Below the pieces are notes generated by a model. That model saw nothing but the letters and a program-made list of their open reading frames with translations, was not told the DNA's origin and searched no databases. Position numbers and translations under genes: made by a program. Shown one piece after another: positions 1 through 11,263 of a stretch of DNA of 64,000 nt (position 1 is its first letter; the number at the start of each line of letters is the position of its first letter). This DNA is from Lodderomyces elongisporus. Taxonomy: Eukaryota > Ascomycota > Pichiomycetes > Serinales > Debaryomycetaceae. The stretch covers positions 806,001-870,000 of the forward strand of contig NC_083676.1 of assembly GCF_030384665.1 (NCBI RefSeq), read 5' to 3'.

Positions 1-1491
1 TTTGTTAATTTGTTTAGCTCAAGATTTAATAATACTTATATTATTGTTAATAATATTATTAATATTATTTTGTTGTTTTGTTTTGTTTTTTTCGGCAAAA
101 GACCCTGGTCAATGGAGTGCTATAAATACTTTTCACATTCAATTTGATAAGAGTAAATCTCCATACAAAATTGTTTTTTTTTTTTCCTTCTTCTTTTTTT
201 TTTTCTTCAAGTTTTAGTTTTAGCTTTAGCTTTGTTTAGCTTTGTTTAGCTTTGTTTAGCTTTGTTTAGCTTTGTTTAGCTTTGTTTAGCTTTAGCTTTG
301 TTTCAATTCTATAATGATTGCTGCAACTGGTCTAGTTGTGTTAGTGTCACTGTTATCGCACCTCCGTCACCTTCGTTGCCCTCATCGCCATCCTCATTAC
401 TACATTCTGAAGATCACGTAAGCAACTTTATGTGGGGAGCAATTATGTATGGCTGTGAAGCCGCATCCATATATGAATCTAGAACGTACCTGCTCTGGCG
501 CCGAGGAAGCAGTTAGAAAAAATAAAAAATAAAAAAAATAAAAACAAAATTAAATTTTAACACCTAAAATACATTCAACCATAATTGTTTAGATGAGGAA
601 CTACATTTTGAGGAACCATGTAGAGGGTTCGTTAAAAGAGAATTATAAACACCATTACTAAGCAAAGAGCATTCTGGACCAAAGTTTTTATACCATAGGC
701 TATCTAAGTTCTGTCACTTTGTGTATAGCAAAAGGGTTTTCAGTTCTTCTTGCTTTAATTTTTCTTTTTTTCTTTTTTTTTTTTTGCTTTTTGCTTTTTG
801 CTTTTTGCTTTTTGTTTCTTTGTTGTTATTGCTATTTCTTATCTACCGGTCCAGCCTGTTTTGCCGGAACGACAAGTGAGTGAGATTTATCCGATATTTT
901 ATTCTGCAGAAGATAATATATAAAAACTGGAACAAAAAAAAAATTATACTAAAAAAAGTGATACTAAAAAAGTCAAAAGTAATCACCCGAGAATCTCTAG
1001 TAGCAGATTATCCGATAAGCTTTAGTTTAACTACACTTTTGAGACTTGGGCCCAACGCCCATTTTTGTTGCAATACTGGGTAAACTGTTGCTAAGTATAT
1101 CGTCTAGGTATAGTACCACTTTTAACACCATTCCGAACCTCGATTATTGCAATGAACTGACGATTAAACCACTCCATTGTTGGCAAAGATCATCGATATA
1201 CAGCTACAATAGAGTATTCTGTTTAGTCGGGAACGGTTTAGTCAGCTAATTGTTTATAAACACAGTCAAATAACCCGCTATGACATATAAAGCAGTTCCC
1301 AACCTTACATTACTTTACTTTACTTTACTTTATTTTTTTTTACATTCTTTTTCTTTACTCCAAAATAATCTAATCTAGTAATATTGTAATTTACGGAGCA
1401 TCGCCTGTTGTAGTTTCTCCAATAGAATAGAGAGCACTTTTGTGCCTCAAAATCCACCAGTTGCAGTGGATCATACTTTCGAAAACTACAA

Positions 1492-1533
<42 letters not shown>

Positions 1534-2111
1534 TTGCATGATAAAAAGCCAGTTCAATTTTATAACCATTGACTGACAATGTGGCTAAAAGCAAAACAAA
1601 ACTCCAATTCACCTCAACTTGGCTCATTACTTTATAGATGCAAATATCCTCTTACTGGACAAGCACTACCCTCAGTGAATTAATAAACATTGTTTGTACC
1701 TATAAAAAAAAAATTAATAAATAAAAGAATAAAACAGAAAAAAAAAACTCTTGAAAACTTATGGCCTTACTTACAAGCAAAAGGAATTTACACTACCTAT
1801 ACAGTATTTCGTTTTCTTTATTTTTTTTTTTTTGTTTTTTTACTTTCTGTTCAGTTAAGTTTAGTTTAGTATAGTTAAGTTTAGTTAAGTATAGTTAAAG
1901 TTGATTAAGTTTGGTTTATGTTCACAACAAAGCTTCGGAGGAATTCGCCTCTTCCAGAATAAAATTTTAAAAAAAGTTTAGTCAATTCTTTCAAAAACCT
2001 TTCCAAGATTGAAAGTATAATCAGTAGAATAAAATTTAAATTTTTTCCACACCATCAGATCCTGCTGACACGTGTTGAATGGTGAATCAAACTTTTGAGA
2101 TTAGTGTTTGA
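1..2111. other. Gene-free low-complexity region
   Basis: No convincing gene. The short open frames here start at non-ATG codons or have low-complexity translations. It contains poly-T runs, a 10-bp tandem repeat near 231-290, an AT dinucleotide tract near 1495-1530 and TTTAGT/TTAAGT-type repeats near 1855-1915. The right end is the 3' flank of the STP-type gene, which is read leftward. A fragment of another gene or an old LTR between about 550 and 1250 cannot be excluded, but I could not match one. Confidence 0.6.
231..290. repeat. 10-bp tandem repeat, 6 perfect units
   Basis: Unit TTTGTTTAGC is repeated six times without interruption. Shorter related units (TTTAGC, TTTTAG) flank it on both sides. 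The period of 10 is not a multiple of three and no gene covers it. It is probably replication-slippage DNA. Confidence 0.9.
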
Positions 2112-4736
2112 TTAGTCAATGACTTCTTGTTTGATATAATGCGAAGCATGGTGCCTCAACTCAGCATCAAACTCGCTTTTGCTCTTGTATCCATTTGCTG
2201 CATTTTTCTCAGTATCATTATTACCATTGGTGGTTTCTCCCTTTGCGTCTGTCTCTGTCTCTGTCTCTGTCTCTGCTTGTACTTGAGTTTCATCTTGTGC
2301 TCCTACTTGACCAGTACCTTGCACCTTCAATCCCATTGACTCGACAAAAGTGGCAACTTCGTCATTCTCCTCATTTCCACACTCCGTCTCCAACTGTCTT
2401 CTCAATTTCTCCTTCATTGCAACTGTTCCTTGACACTCGCCACTTTCAATGTGATTCTCAAGCCATTGCGTATTGTTTTCAAAAAACTGAAAACATCCGG
2501 CACAGCGTCCACTGTATAACCCACGATCATTTGACTTTGTGCCTGGTGGGTAAATGAAATGCAAGGCCTTGAGATGTGTCTTGAACGTGTCGCGACGGCT
2601 GAATCCACCGGTGGGGTGACATTTGGTTCCCGAAAGTGCAAATCCATTGCTACTATTGATGTTATTGTTGTTGCTTCCGTTGCCCAGTTTGCTTGCAGTG
2701 GAGTCAGTCGTAGTGTCCTGGTAAAAGGGACAAGAGAATGCCTTGGCAAGGGAATGTTTCTTGAGATGGCGTGTAAGATATCCCTTTACTGTAAAATGTG
2801 ATTCACAATGTGGACATTCAAATATATGGTCAACCTTGCCGTTTTTGGAAGTGAAGGAGAGTTTGCGCACAGTAGTGTTGTTTGTCGTGGTAGTAGTCGT
2901 TGTGACAGTTGCGGTATTCAATGCGTCAAGTTTACCATCAAGCTTGTTGTCAAACTCTGTATTGTTTCTCCTTGCCAATGCGACGGGTACTGCAGAACCC
3001 CGACTTGGGCCTGTACCTGTGCCTATGCCCATCCCCGAGCTTGAGCTTGAGCTTGAGCTTGAAGTGCGCGACTTGGACTTGAGTGGTTTCACTTGTCTAT
3101 TTAAAGAAGTTTTTAATTTCTTGCTTTTGATGACAATTGTTGCTGCTGCCGCTGCTGTTGTTGTTGTTGTTGTTTTTGTTGTTGTTGTCGCTGCTGTTGT
3201 TGGGGATACAGGAATATCTGAATCAATTTGCAGAGATGATGGTGTAGATATTGATGAGCTTTCGTATCTTCTCTTGCGTGATTCAGTTTGAGGTTGAGCA
3301 AAGTCAATGGTTAATAGTGACAGTTGCTGCTCTGTTTGGGGTTGCAAACGAGTATTCATATGGTTTGATTGCTTAAACTTGCCAAAGAATTCATCATCCA
3401 AGGGACTCAAAAAACTCTCAGAGGATGAAACTGAAGAAAATTCAGGATCGTGGTTGTGAAAGTTGGTATTCGAGTTACTGTTGCTAATTACACTATTGTG
3501 GTCATTGTGGCCGTTATTCTGTCTCTTATTCTGTGATGCATCTGGCTCGTTGAAAGAGTTAAAGTCTTCAAAAAATGGCGGTGGTGAGTGTGGGTGTAAG
3601 TATGAATGTGGATCTTGTTCTACTTGTTGTTCTACTTGTTGTTGTTGGTATTGCGCAAAGTGGTGGTGCTGGTGTTGGTGTTGGTGTTGGTGCTGAGGGT
3701 TATACAGTTGTTGTTGTTGCAGAGTTTCAACAAAACGACCATCATGAGCAAAGTGGGCGTCCCTAGACTGGGAGGTGGTGCCTTGCGTCTTTGGTGAAAA
3801 GACAACAGTTGATTTTTGAATGATATCAAAGACATTCATCTTGTACTTGGATCTACCACCAACATTTCTCTCAAATATATGTTCGTTAAAGTTGTGATTG
3901 TTTGACGCTACCTGAATTGGTAGTGATTTATTCAAGTCTTGAGCAGCAAAGTGGTGTTGGTGTTGGTGTTGGTGTGCTTCATAAAAGTCATCAAATTCGG
4001 GAATAGTGATATTCAGTTTTGGTGCAGAAGTAGGGATGGATTGCGGATGGTATTGACTATTGACTTGCTGTTGCTGTTGTTGTTGCTGTTGTTGTTGTTG
4101 CTGTTGTTGTTGCTGTTGTTGTTGCTGTTGTTGTTGAAACAAGGGTGTTTGCAAGTTTTCATAAAATGCATTCTTGTCAAATTGGTGAAACTCGTGTGCA
4201 CCAAAGTCGTCTGTTGTGTGAACATTGTCGAATATCTGGATTTGGTTGGCATTGTCACCTTCAAACATAAAGTCCAAGTCGTCAACTGCACATGGTTTTG
4301 GGAAAGATAATGGTAATCTCGTTGAAGTTGCAGTTGAAGTTGCAGTTGCAGTTGCAGTTGCAGTTGCTGGTGATGCTGAGCTAAATTTTTTTGAGTTGTT
4401 TAGGAAATTGACATTGTCGATCGCGGGGAATAGTTCGTTAAGTCGTTTAGTCCCGTGGATTAGTCTATGGATAAACTTGTATACACTAAACTTGTGTTTC
4501 TTCAAGATGTGTAGTGAAGTGAATGAATTATAAATTGTAGAATTGAATAAAGGGGCTGCTTCTAAGGGGGTATTGGCATAAGTACCAGTTGTTGTGTTTG
4601 TATTTGATTTATTCTTTTGTGATGATGATGTTGATGATGTTGATGTTGATGATAATGGTGGTGTTGATTTGATTGTGTATACTTCGTCGAAGACCTGGTT
4701 GTGGTCTTTGAATAGGCCTATTGAAATGATGGCCAT
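2112..4736 (-). CDS. STP-family C2H2 zinc-finger transcription factor
   Basis: Predicted 874-residue activator of the fungal STP group. In yeasts some members are latent cytosolic factors, cleaved by the SPS amino-acid sensor and then switching on amino-acid permeases or secreted proteases. The zinc-finger block lies near residues 640-765. It includes an ECPHCESHF finger, the family motifs GYLTRHLKKH and GGFSRRDTFKTHLKALH, and a third Cys-rich finger ending near HIESGEC. A roughly 30-residue Ser/Asn-rich insert splits the middle finger. An N-terminal basic amphipathic stretch (KFIHRLIHGTKRL, near residues 80-95) resembles the retention region of processed STP factors. Long Gln (about 200-225), His-Gln, Ser, Thr and Ala runs fill the centre. 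The start is the first ATG. Which STP paralogue (1, 2, 3 or 4) it is cannot be decided by eye. The 4.5-kb upstream gap suggests complex regulation. Confidence 0.85.
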   Translation of the reverse strand: MAIISIGLFKDHNQVFDEVYTIKSTPPLSSTSTSSTSSSQKNKSNTNTTTGTYANTPLEAAPLFNSTIYNSFTSLHILKKHKFSVYKFIHRLIHGTKRLNELFPAIDNVNFLNNSKKFSSASPATATATATATSTATSTRLPLSFPKPCAVDDLDFMFEGDNANQIQIFDNVHTTDDFGAHEFHQFDKNAFYENLQTPLFQQQQQQQQQQQQQQQQQQQQQQQQVNSQYHPQSIPTSAPKLNITIPEFDDFYEAHQHQHQHHFAAQDLNKSLPIQVASNNHNFNEHIFERNVGGRSKYKMNVFDIIQKSTVVFSPKTQGTTSQSRDAHFAHDGRFVETLQQQQLYNPQHQHQHQHQHHHFAQYQQQQVEQQVEQDPHSYLHPHSPPPFFEDFNSFNEPDASQNKRQNNGHNDHNSVISNSNSNTNFHNHDPEFSSVSSSESFLSPLDDEFFGKFKQSNHMNTRLQPQTEQQLSLLTIDFAQPQTESRKRRYESSSISTPSSLQIDSDIPVSPTTAATTTTKTTTTTTAAAAATIVIKSKKLKTSLNRQVKPLKSKSRTSSSSSSSSSGMGIGTGTGPSRGSAVPVALARRNNTEFDNKLDGKLDALNTATVTTTTTTTNNTTVRKLSFTSKNGKVDHIFECPHCESHFTVKGYLTRHLKKHSLAKAFSCPFYQDTTTDSTASKLGNGSNNNNINSSNGFALSGTKCHPTGGFSRRDTFKTHLKALHFIYPPGTKSNDRGLYSGRCAGCFQFFENNTQWLENHIESGECQGTVAMKEKLRRQLETECGNEENDEVATFVESMGLKVQGTGQVGAQDETQVQAETETETETDAKGETTNGNNDTEKNAANGYKSKSEFDAELRHHASHYIKQEVID

Positions 4737-5260
4737 TTTTGTTTCTATTGCTGTTGATACTAGTATTATTTCTTAGGTTTGGTTTGGTTTAGATTAGTTT
4801 AGCTTTTGTATTATTATTTTTTTTTTGCCAACTTATGTGTATCAGCGCAACGTTGCGACGTTGGGACGTGAGGAATGGGGAATTAGGGGAATAAAGTGAT
4901 GGAGGAGGAGGAGGATACTTTATTTTTCGTTTCCTGCAATCACCAAGTTTGTTCTAATTATAGTTCCATAAATATGTATACATATATACATGTATATGTA
5001 TATATATATATATATATATAAATTGGAATGGAGGGATAATAGTAGTACAAAGATTAGTGTCTGAGTGGTGGAAAAGCCTAGTGAGAAGATTGTATGACTC
5101 TTGGAAACTCGGTTTCTTCTTTATATTCTAGTAAATATATATATATATAGATATAAATGTAGATATTGGATACAAAGAGAAAGAGAAAGAGAAAGAGCAA
5201 AAAAAAAAAGGAAGTAGAAGGAAGTAGATGAAATATTATAGGCTTAGGGCCAGAGGCTAA

Positions 5261-5293
<33 letters not shown>

Positions 5294-8200
5294 CTGGATA
5301 GCTAGAGATAGATAGATAGATAGATATGTGTATGTATGTATGTATGTATGTATGAGCGATATAAGTGTGGACATCGATTAAACGAACTTTTGCAAAAATT
5401 GTCATTTGTTGATCCCAATCTTTAAATTTTTTTTATTTTTTATTTTTTATTTTTTATTTTTTATTTTTTATTTTATATTTTTTCAATTTTGTGAGAGATA
5501 TGCAAGAGACAGAGAGACAGAGAGACAGAGAGATTAGAGCATGCAGATGAGGAGGAACATTCAAACAATAAGAAGAGATAGTTATCATACTATTGGAATG
5601 TGTGGTATTTGAAAAATTAAAAATTTTGTTTTTTTTTTTAATTTGATGAGAGTCGGCGGCTAATTTTTATTCTGTCTCTTCTTCTTCTTCCTCTTCTTCT
5701 TCTTCTTAGTCTACTACTACTACCTCTTCTCCCATCATCAACTTCATCCTACTTCTTCTTCTTCCTCTCCTCTGCTCTCTTCCCCCCCCCCCAAAAAAAA
5801 AAATAAAGAAAAAGAGAAAATTAAAATCACTCCAATTCCATCGGAATAAAAAACCAAATACGGAAATTAAACAATAAATAAAGAAATAAAAAAGATAAGA
5901 ATAGAAGCACTTGTTATATACTGATGTATGGATGTTACATTGAAACAATGCTAAATCAGTACATACATACATACATAAACGTATATAAGAATGAAATGAA
6001 TTAACAATCCACACTACTATTGTTTACCTATACGATTAGCCGAGGAACACACCCTACACTCTACACTCTACACTCTACACAATAACATTTACATTTACAT
6101 TTACATTCGAAAGAGAGAAGGAGTACAAAGCCACTCCTCCTCCTCCCCCCAAAAAAAAGAAAATAGACAAAAAAGAAAAAGAAATTTTTAAAGCTGGAAA
6201 AAAATAAAATAAATAAAAAATAGAAAATAAAAAAAAAGCGCAAGACAACAGAAAATTCAGTTTTGATGCCGTACGGAAGAATTTGCTGAGGATTGACAAA
6301 GGATTGACAAAGAATTGACATATTATTATTATTACTTTCTTTTTCTTTTAATTCACTAATTTTGACATTGTTCCATAGTAAATTACCTCTCCACAGTAAA
6401 TAGGAAATACCTGTGACTACCAGAAGGATAAATAAAAATAATATGAAAAAAAGAAAAGAAAAATAAAAGGATTTGGCATTTAGCATCTATCAGTAGCTGC
6501 AAACATGCAGATATGCACCACAGTAGCTAGTTTCAAGTGTATGTTGGCATATAGAAAACAGCAGAGGAGAAGGACAAAATTGAACACCACCCTTTTCTTT
6601 ACTCCTCTTCTGCATCTACATCTACAGCTACAGCTTCGTCTTCGTCTTCGTCTTCATCGTTGCTATTTCTTTTTGGTCTCACTCCACAGTTTAATTTCTT
6701 TGTATTTCGAAAGGGAAAAACAAAACACACACACACACACACACACACACAACTTTCACCACAGTTGTGAGAGATTTAGACTCGCATACTATTTTTGAGT
6801 ATTGTCAGTTCTTCTCTCAACAAACTGCTTTATCAAAATCGGGTTCACCACTTTTTAAGAACCCAAAAAAAAAAAAAATCAAAACAAATACTCTTTCTCT
6901 CCCTCCTCAGCCATATCCCTGTCTAATTATTCCGATTCCATTCTTGCTTATCTTTTGCTTTAAACACCTACTCTAATTATAATAAAGAGAAAGAGGAAAT
7001 AAAAAAAGAAAGAAGAAGATGTAGAGTCTTATCTCCTGTTCAAATACAAACTTAAATCAGGTACAGAAGATAAGAGAATACCCAAATTAGATTGGACAAC
7101 ATAATCCCATACATACTCCCATACATACTCCCATACACATACACACACACCCTTTCGAAATAACATCAACAACCTTCCATCTTCTTTCTGTGCTCCTTAT
7201 ATCCCTTTGTTCTATATTCTCACTTGCACAACTACTCTATCAACCATTATTTGTTTATTTTTTATGTGAATGATTTGAAAAAAAAAAAAAAAAGAGGAAA
7301 AATACGTGGGGAAAGAGTAAAAAAGAAAAAGAAGAAACTTGATGACAATTGTTACTTGTTGCTTTATGTGTGTTTGTGTGGGTGTGGGTGTGGGTGAATG
7401 TGTAGGTGTGGATTGTATTATTATTATTATAATAATAATAATAATAATAATAATAATTAGCTTTCCTTTCATTAGATTAAACGAATTTATCAAGACAACT
7501 TGCGCTCCAGAGGAAAAACACTTGCAGAATATGTTAGACCAACTTACGTTACATTTGAGTTGGTAACAGGAAGCATTACAGAAGAACAATCGAAATTTTG
7601 TCAAAACGCCCTTTGATGATAAGAACTTTTGCATCGTTTGAAGCTCCTAACCCATCTCTCCCCGGCAGCTTCTTTTTTTTTTTTTAGTTCTTTTTCACTT
7701 TCCCTCTTCTCTTCTCTTCTCTTCTCACCTCCGCAGTTTTTGACCAATGATCACAATATCAAAGTTGGAGGAAATATTACATTACTAAAATAGAATTAAC
7801 AAGTAGAATAGAGAATAGAGAAAAACGTTTCTAGTGGAAACTCTCCAGTACTCCAATAAATTGCTAAGACTAATTGCTTAGTCTTTGTCTTCAACTGACT
7901 CTGACTTTGACTCTGACTCTGAATCATACTGTCAACTTCACCCCTCATTTTCCTTTACGCCGCTTTCTCACTACCACCACCACCACCATCTCTTGCTCAA
8001 TACCACTCTCCTTAGGAAACAAAGAAAGGAAAAATTAAAAATTAAAAATAGAAATAAAATAGATACCCTACCTTTTAAATTCTCAAAACACAAACAAAAT
8101 AAATAAATAAAAAAAAATTGAAAAGAAAAAAGAAAAAAGAAAAAAGGAAGAAAAGAACAACTCCACAGTCCAGGATTTAATCCGATGATCGTGCTAATCA

Positions 8201-9203
8201 AATAGAGAGACAGAAAATAAAAGACATGAGATCTTCAGTTTTAGTCGTCAAGACGTCATAAATGGTAATGACAGTAGCTCTGGTGGTAGCTCTAGTGGTA
8301 GCTCTAGTGGTAGATCTAGTGGTAGATCTAGCAGTTCGAAGCTGTAGCAGAGTTTGATAAAAATCAAATGGTCTATTATGCTCAAGGGTTGCGCATTTGT
8401 CAACCAGAATCTTACAACGGAGTTATATCCAACCTTTAATTTAGTTAACGATAGAAATAAAACAAAAGTAGGGGGGAAAAAAAAAAAAGAAAGAAAACAA
8501 ATTCGGAATGACCTTGCTTATCAGCCAAAACCAACCCTAAATCCCAATTCTACACACTCACACACACACACTCACATATCTATACCCTCTCATCGCACTT
8601 ACACTTTATTGATTTTTTTTTTCTCCTTCCTTTTCCACTTAATTTATTCTATTCTTTCGTTCTTTCTTCTCTATCTAGTATCTCTTGGTTTCTATCAACC
8701 CACTCGTTAAAGCACGTCTCCTTTTCTTTCTTTTTTTTTTTATTTTTGTCTTGCTTGCTTGCTTGCTTTCCCTGTCCTTTTTTCATCTATTTCCCTTTCA
8801 TTTTTTAAAAATTTTCTTCACTTTTCCAAACCCTTGCTAAACTTAGGAAAACAAGAACCTTAACAGCTAAAGTAGAAGATTCCGATTTTTTTTACGATGG
8901 TGCTGTGTAAATAGAAAAAGATAAAGGGGGAAAAAAAACGTAGCAGGAGACATGACAAATACTTGGAATTTGATTGGTTCGGAATATACCGAAAATTAAA
9001 AGTTTTAAACCTATTTTTTTTTGAATTTGGTTCAGAAATGTACCAAAAAAAGAAATATCACTTGTACATACATATATTAGAAAAGAGAAAAGGAAAAAAA
9101 AAAAACATTTGGTTCTAAAAACAAAGAAATAAAAAATAAAAAATAAAAATAAATAAAAGGAAAACAAAAAAAAGTGAATTAGTAAAAGTGAAAAAAAATA
9201 AAC
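4737..9203. other. Long gene-free region upstream of the STP-type gene
   Basis: About 4.5 kb with no convincing protein gene. It is packed with poly-A/T, AT and CA dinucleotides, TTTTTTA repeats (5425-5475), a C11A11 homopolymer junction (5782-5803), TTA/ATA repeats (7417-7457) and GGTAGCTCTAGT-type repeats (8280-8335). Open frames of up to about 140 codons exist, but their translations are microsatellite-like. It probably contains the STP promoter and a long 5' leader. A noncoding RNA cannot be excluded. Confidence 0.6.
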
Positions 9204-9277
9204 TGATCACGCCCAGGATCGAACTGGGGACGTTATGCGTGTTAAGCATATGCCATAACCAACTAGACCACGCGACC
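9204..9277 (-). tRNA. tRNA-Val (anticodon AAC), copy 1
   Basis: A 74-nt cloverleaf on the minus strand. The acceptor pairs GGTCGCG with CGTGATC (two G-T pairs), with discriminator A. The anticodon loop is CTTAACA, giving AAC. The T arm is GTTCGATCC, which is also the B box. There is no intron. Downstream on the transcribed strand is a run of eight T (A run at about 9191-9198), which serves as Pol III terminator. The retrotransposon target duplication begins 11 bp upstream of the 5' end. Confidence 0.96.
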
Positions 9278-9287
9278 TGTTTTTGAT

Positions 9288-9292
9288 GTCTG
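9288..9292. repeat. 5-bp target-site duplication, left copy
   Basis: GTCTG directly abuts the left LTR. The same five bases follow the right LTR at 13822-13826. This marks the exact boundaries of the inserted element. Confidence 0.92.
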
Positions 9293-9341
9293 TGTTCTAT
9301 ATCGGATTCAGAGAATACGTTAGAATAGAACTTATTGTTTT

Positions 9342-9423
9342 CAATAGAGCATAGCCTCTATTGTTGTCGTTCAATTGAGCATAGCCTCCATTGTCCTCGT
9401 TCAATTGAGCATAGCCTCAATTG
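9342..9423 (+). repeat. Three tandem 22-nt hairpins in the left LTR
   Basis: Hairpins at 9342-9363, 9372-9393 and 9402-9423, with an exact 30-bp period and the same six-base loop CATAGC. Arms are CAATAGAG/CTCTATTG (perfect), CAATTGAG/CTCCATTG (one mismatch) and CAATTGAG/CTCAATTG (perfect). The first and third differ by a paired change that keeps the stem. The right LTR carries the same set at 13406-13487. Confidence 0.9.
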
Positions 9424-9514
9424 TTGTTGTCTAATTTCAACATAGTAATTATGTTGTATGTTAGTTATGTTTAGGACATAACAGTTCATAGTACGAAGAT
9501 GAGAAAAGTTCGAA

Positions 9515-9520
9515 TATAAA
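9515..9520 (+). promoter_or_regulatory. TATA box of the LTR promoter
   Basis: TATAAA inside the LTR, downstream of the triple hairpin block and upstream of the structured 3' third. This is the expected place for the U3 promoter of an LTR element. Assigned by sequence and position only. Confidence 0.5.
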
Positions 9521-9759
9521 AGAAGGACTTTGCTCACTCGAATTTCGGTTTATAGTTTATTTAGAAATTAACTTGTTTTAAGAGTCAGACACCGACACAT
9601 AGTAGAAGTCTACTATAGAGTAGTTCCATATAACGTGCAGTGCGTTATATGCGAATACAAGAACTTAACCACATACACACAGATCCTTGTCGCAAGTTCC
9701 AAGGATCCCAGATCTGTCATAGAGAAATACCGCAAGAAAGGAGGATATTATAAAACATC

Positions 9760-9771
9760 TGGTAGCGTCGC
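9760..9771 (+). other. Retrotransposon primer-binding site (tRNA-iMet type)
   Basis: TGGTAGCGTCGC begins two bases after the left LTR. TGG pairs with the CCA end of a tRNA, and TGGTAGCG is the start used by elements primed by initiator tRNA-Met. The exact length depends on this species' tRNA sequence, which is not in the window. Confidence 0.7.
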
Positions 9772-10089
9772 ATAAAATTATGATATTTTTCTTGAATGTT
9801 AATGAGCCCAAGAAACCCAAATGCAGCACACACGTTGCATGAAGGGAAAGTTGAAGAACCGCATGATTTGGTTTGACCTTATAGTTGCTAAATAGTATTA
9901 AAGGTTATGGTGGTAATGTTTATCACGAAGTGACAGATGATTTGGTGGTGCGTGACGGTGCAGGAATGAACTCGTACAATGTGTACCGGGTTCGAAGGCT
10001 GACTTTAACTCGGATGAGTTAGATGAAGCTGTACAACTGACAGATGTCAGTGAATCTTAGGATTTGGAAAGTGGCTCGCATGAGTCCAA

Positions 10090-10715
10090 AGAGCGAGAGC
10101 TCTTTGAATTTTCGTGAGAGAGGTATTTGGTCTGGATAAGATCATAGCTCTATCTCCCATTGAAAATATAAAGTTTTATGTTCCGGTTGTGATGATGCTG
10201 ACTGCTGTTTAAGGTAAGGAATGCATGGCATTGCTTGATTCCGGTTCGGTTGCAGATTTGGTGCTCGCCAAGTTTGTGGAAGGGAAGATCGATAGTCTCC
10301 CTCAGGATACTTGTTTATGTGACGTGGTCGTTGCATTTGGTACAAGTTTGGTGGCCATTCTAACTTAAAGGTTTAGGTTGGAGTGCTACACAGAAAGATG
10401 AAGTCAGAGTACTTCAAGAAACAGAAAATGGCCTGAACAAGGTAGTAGGGTCTAAAGAGCTTATGCTCTTTGAAATCGCCAAGGAAATCGAGATTTGATG
10501 TGATATCGAATCTCCGAGTAGAGAACAAGAAGTTCTAGGTTCCAGTTGAGATGACGTTGCTTGCGGTAAGAACGGCAAAGGTTGCCTAACGTTGTTCTAT
10601 ACTGGTTCGGGCGAGGGTTTGGTTTGGTATAATTCTAAAATAGAATTATTTTTTTTAGTGATGGGATGATGGATAGTCTCCCGAGATATGGCTTGCGGGT
10701 GTGACAAAAGGTGTC
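10090..10715 (+). pseudogene. Decayed, tandemly duplicated aspartic protease region
   Basis: One frame near 10190-10330 reads a retropepsin-like segment with the active-site motif ALLDSGS (DSG at 10237-10245) followed by a LVLAKFVEG-type strand. It is preceded by an in-frame stop. A second diverged copy of the same stretch follows at about 10455-10715, where the active-site region reads as a degenerate TGSGEGLVW. Both copies share the flanking landmarks GTTCC(G/A)GTTG and GATAGTCTCCC. Neither is open, so this is non-functional as it stands. Confidence 0.7.
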
Positions 10716-11263
10716 ATGCAGGATAAATTGCAAGCGGACATGTAACACTAGATGTGTTACCAGAACATTGCTATCATTAGGCCGGGTTGGAGACCCTTGA
10801 TAAGCAATAGCCCTCGAAACTCACAATAACCTGTGAAGGGGCGGAACTTCGTTAATGAACATGAGGAATTAGAGATTCCAGGAACATGGACTTGTGATGC
10901 TAGAGTATGCATACAATTGGATCCGAAATGTTGGTAAATTGCATGGACTTTACAGGGATGCAGTGAGTTGAACTGTATAAGGTAAAGTTGGTATGTTCAC
11001 TTAGGATACGAAGGAGAAACTTGATGAGAATGTTTTAAGAGGGGAAGGAAGAATATGTTTGTGATTTCCCAAAAACATTATCAAGTATAGAAACGGACAG
11101 TGTCACTTCAAAAGTTGAAGGAGATCGGAATGTCCACGAAAGACGAATGGATTAAGAGAAGATACTCTCGGGAATTCAGTCGGGATTAACCTCAAGGTAT
11201 AGACAATACTAGTTTAATGAGTGAGGGAGGAACCAAGTCCGTAAGAAAGTTGGTTCATGCTGA

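Larger units (their letters stand above)
9293..9757 (+). repeat. Left LTR (465 bp)
   Basis: Begins TGTTCTAT and ends TAAAACA. It contains three 30-bp-spaced hairpins (9342-9423), a TATA-like TATAAA at 9515-9520 that probably directs the element transcript, and further perfect inverted repeats at 9600-9615, 9627-9651 and 9682-9707. It matches the right LTR base for base on visual comparison. Confidence 0.95.

Noticed and set aside
550..1250. Possible old solo LTR or gene fragment
   Set aside because: The sequence is less repetitive than its surroundings, but I found no TG...CA ends, target duplication or similarity to the LTR at 9293.
2743..3291. Plus-strand frames of 80-182 codons over the STP-type gene
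   Set aside because: Antisense shadows of repeat-coded stretches (poly-Val, Glu-Leu runs).
6061..6486. 141-codon minus-strand frame
   Set aside because: The translation is Phe/Leu/Lys-rich from A/T repeats and resembles no protein.
7212..7634. 140-codon minus-strand frame
   Set aside because: Contains an Ile run from TTA/ATA repeats and Thr-Pro from GTGTGG repeats; low complexity.
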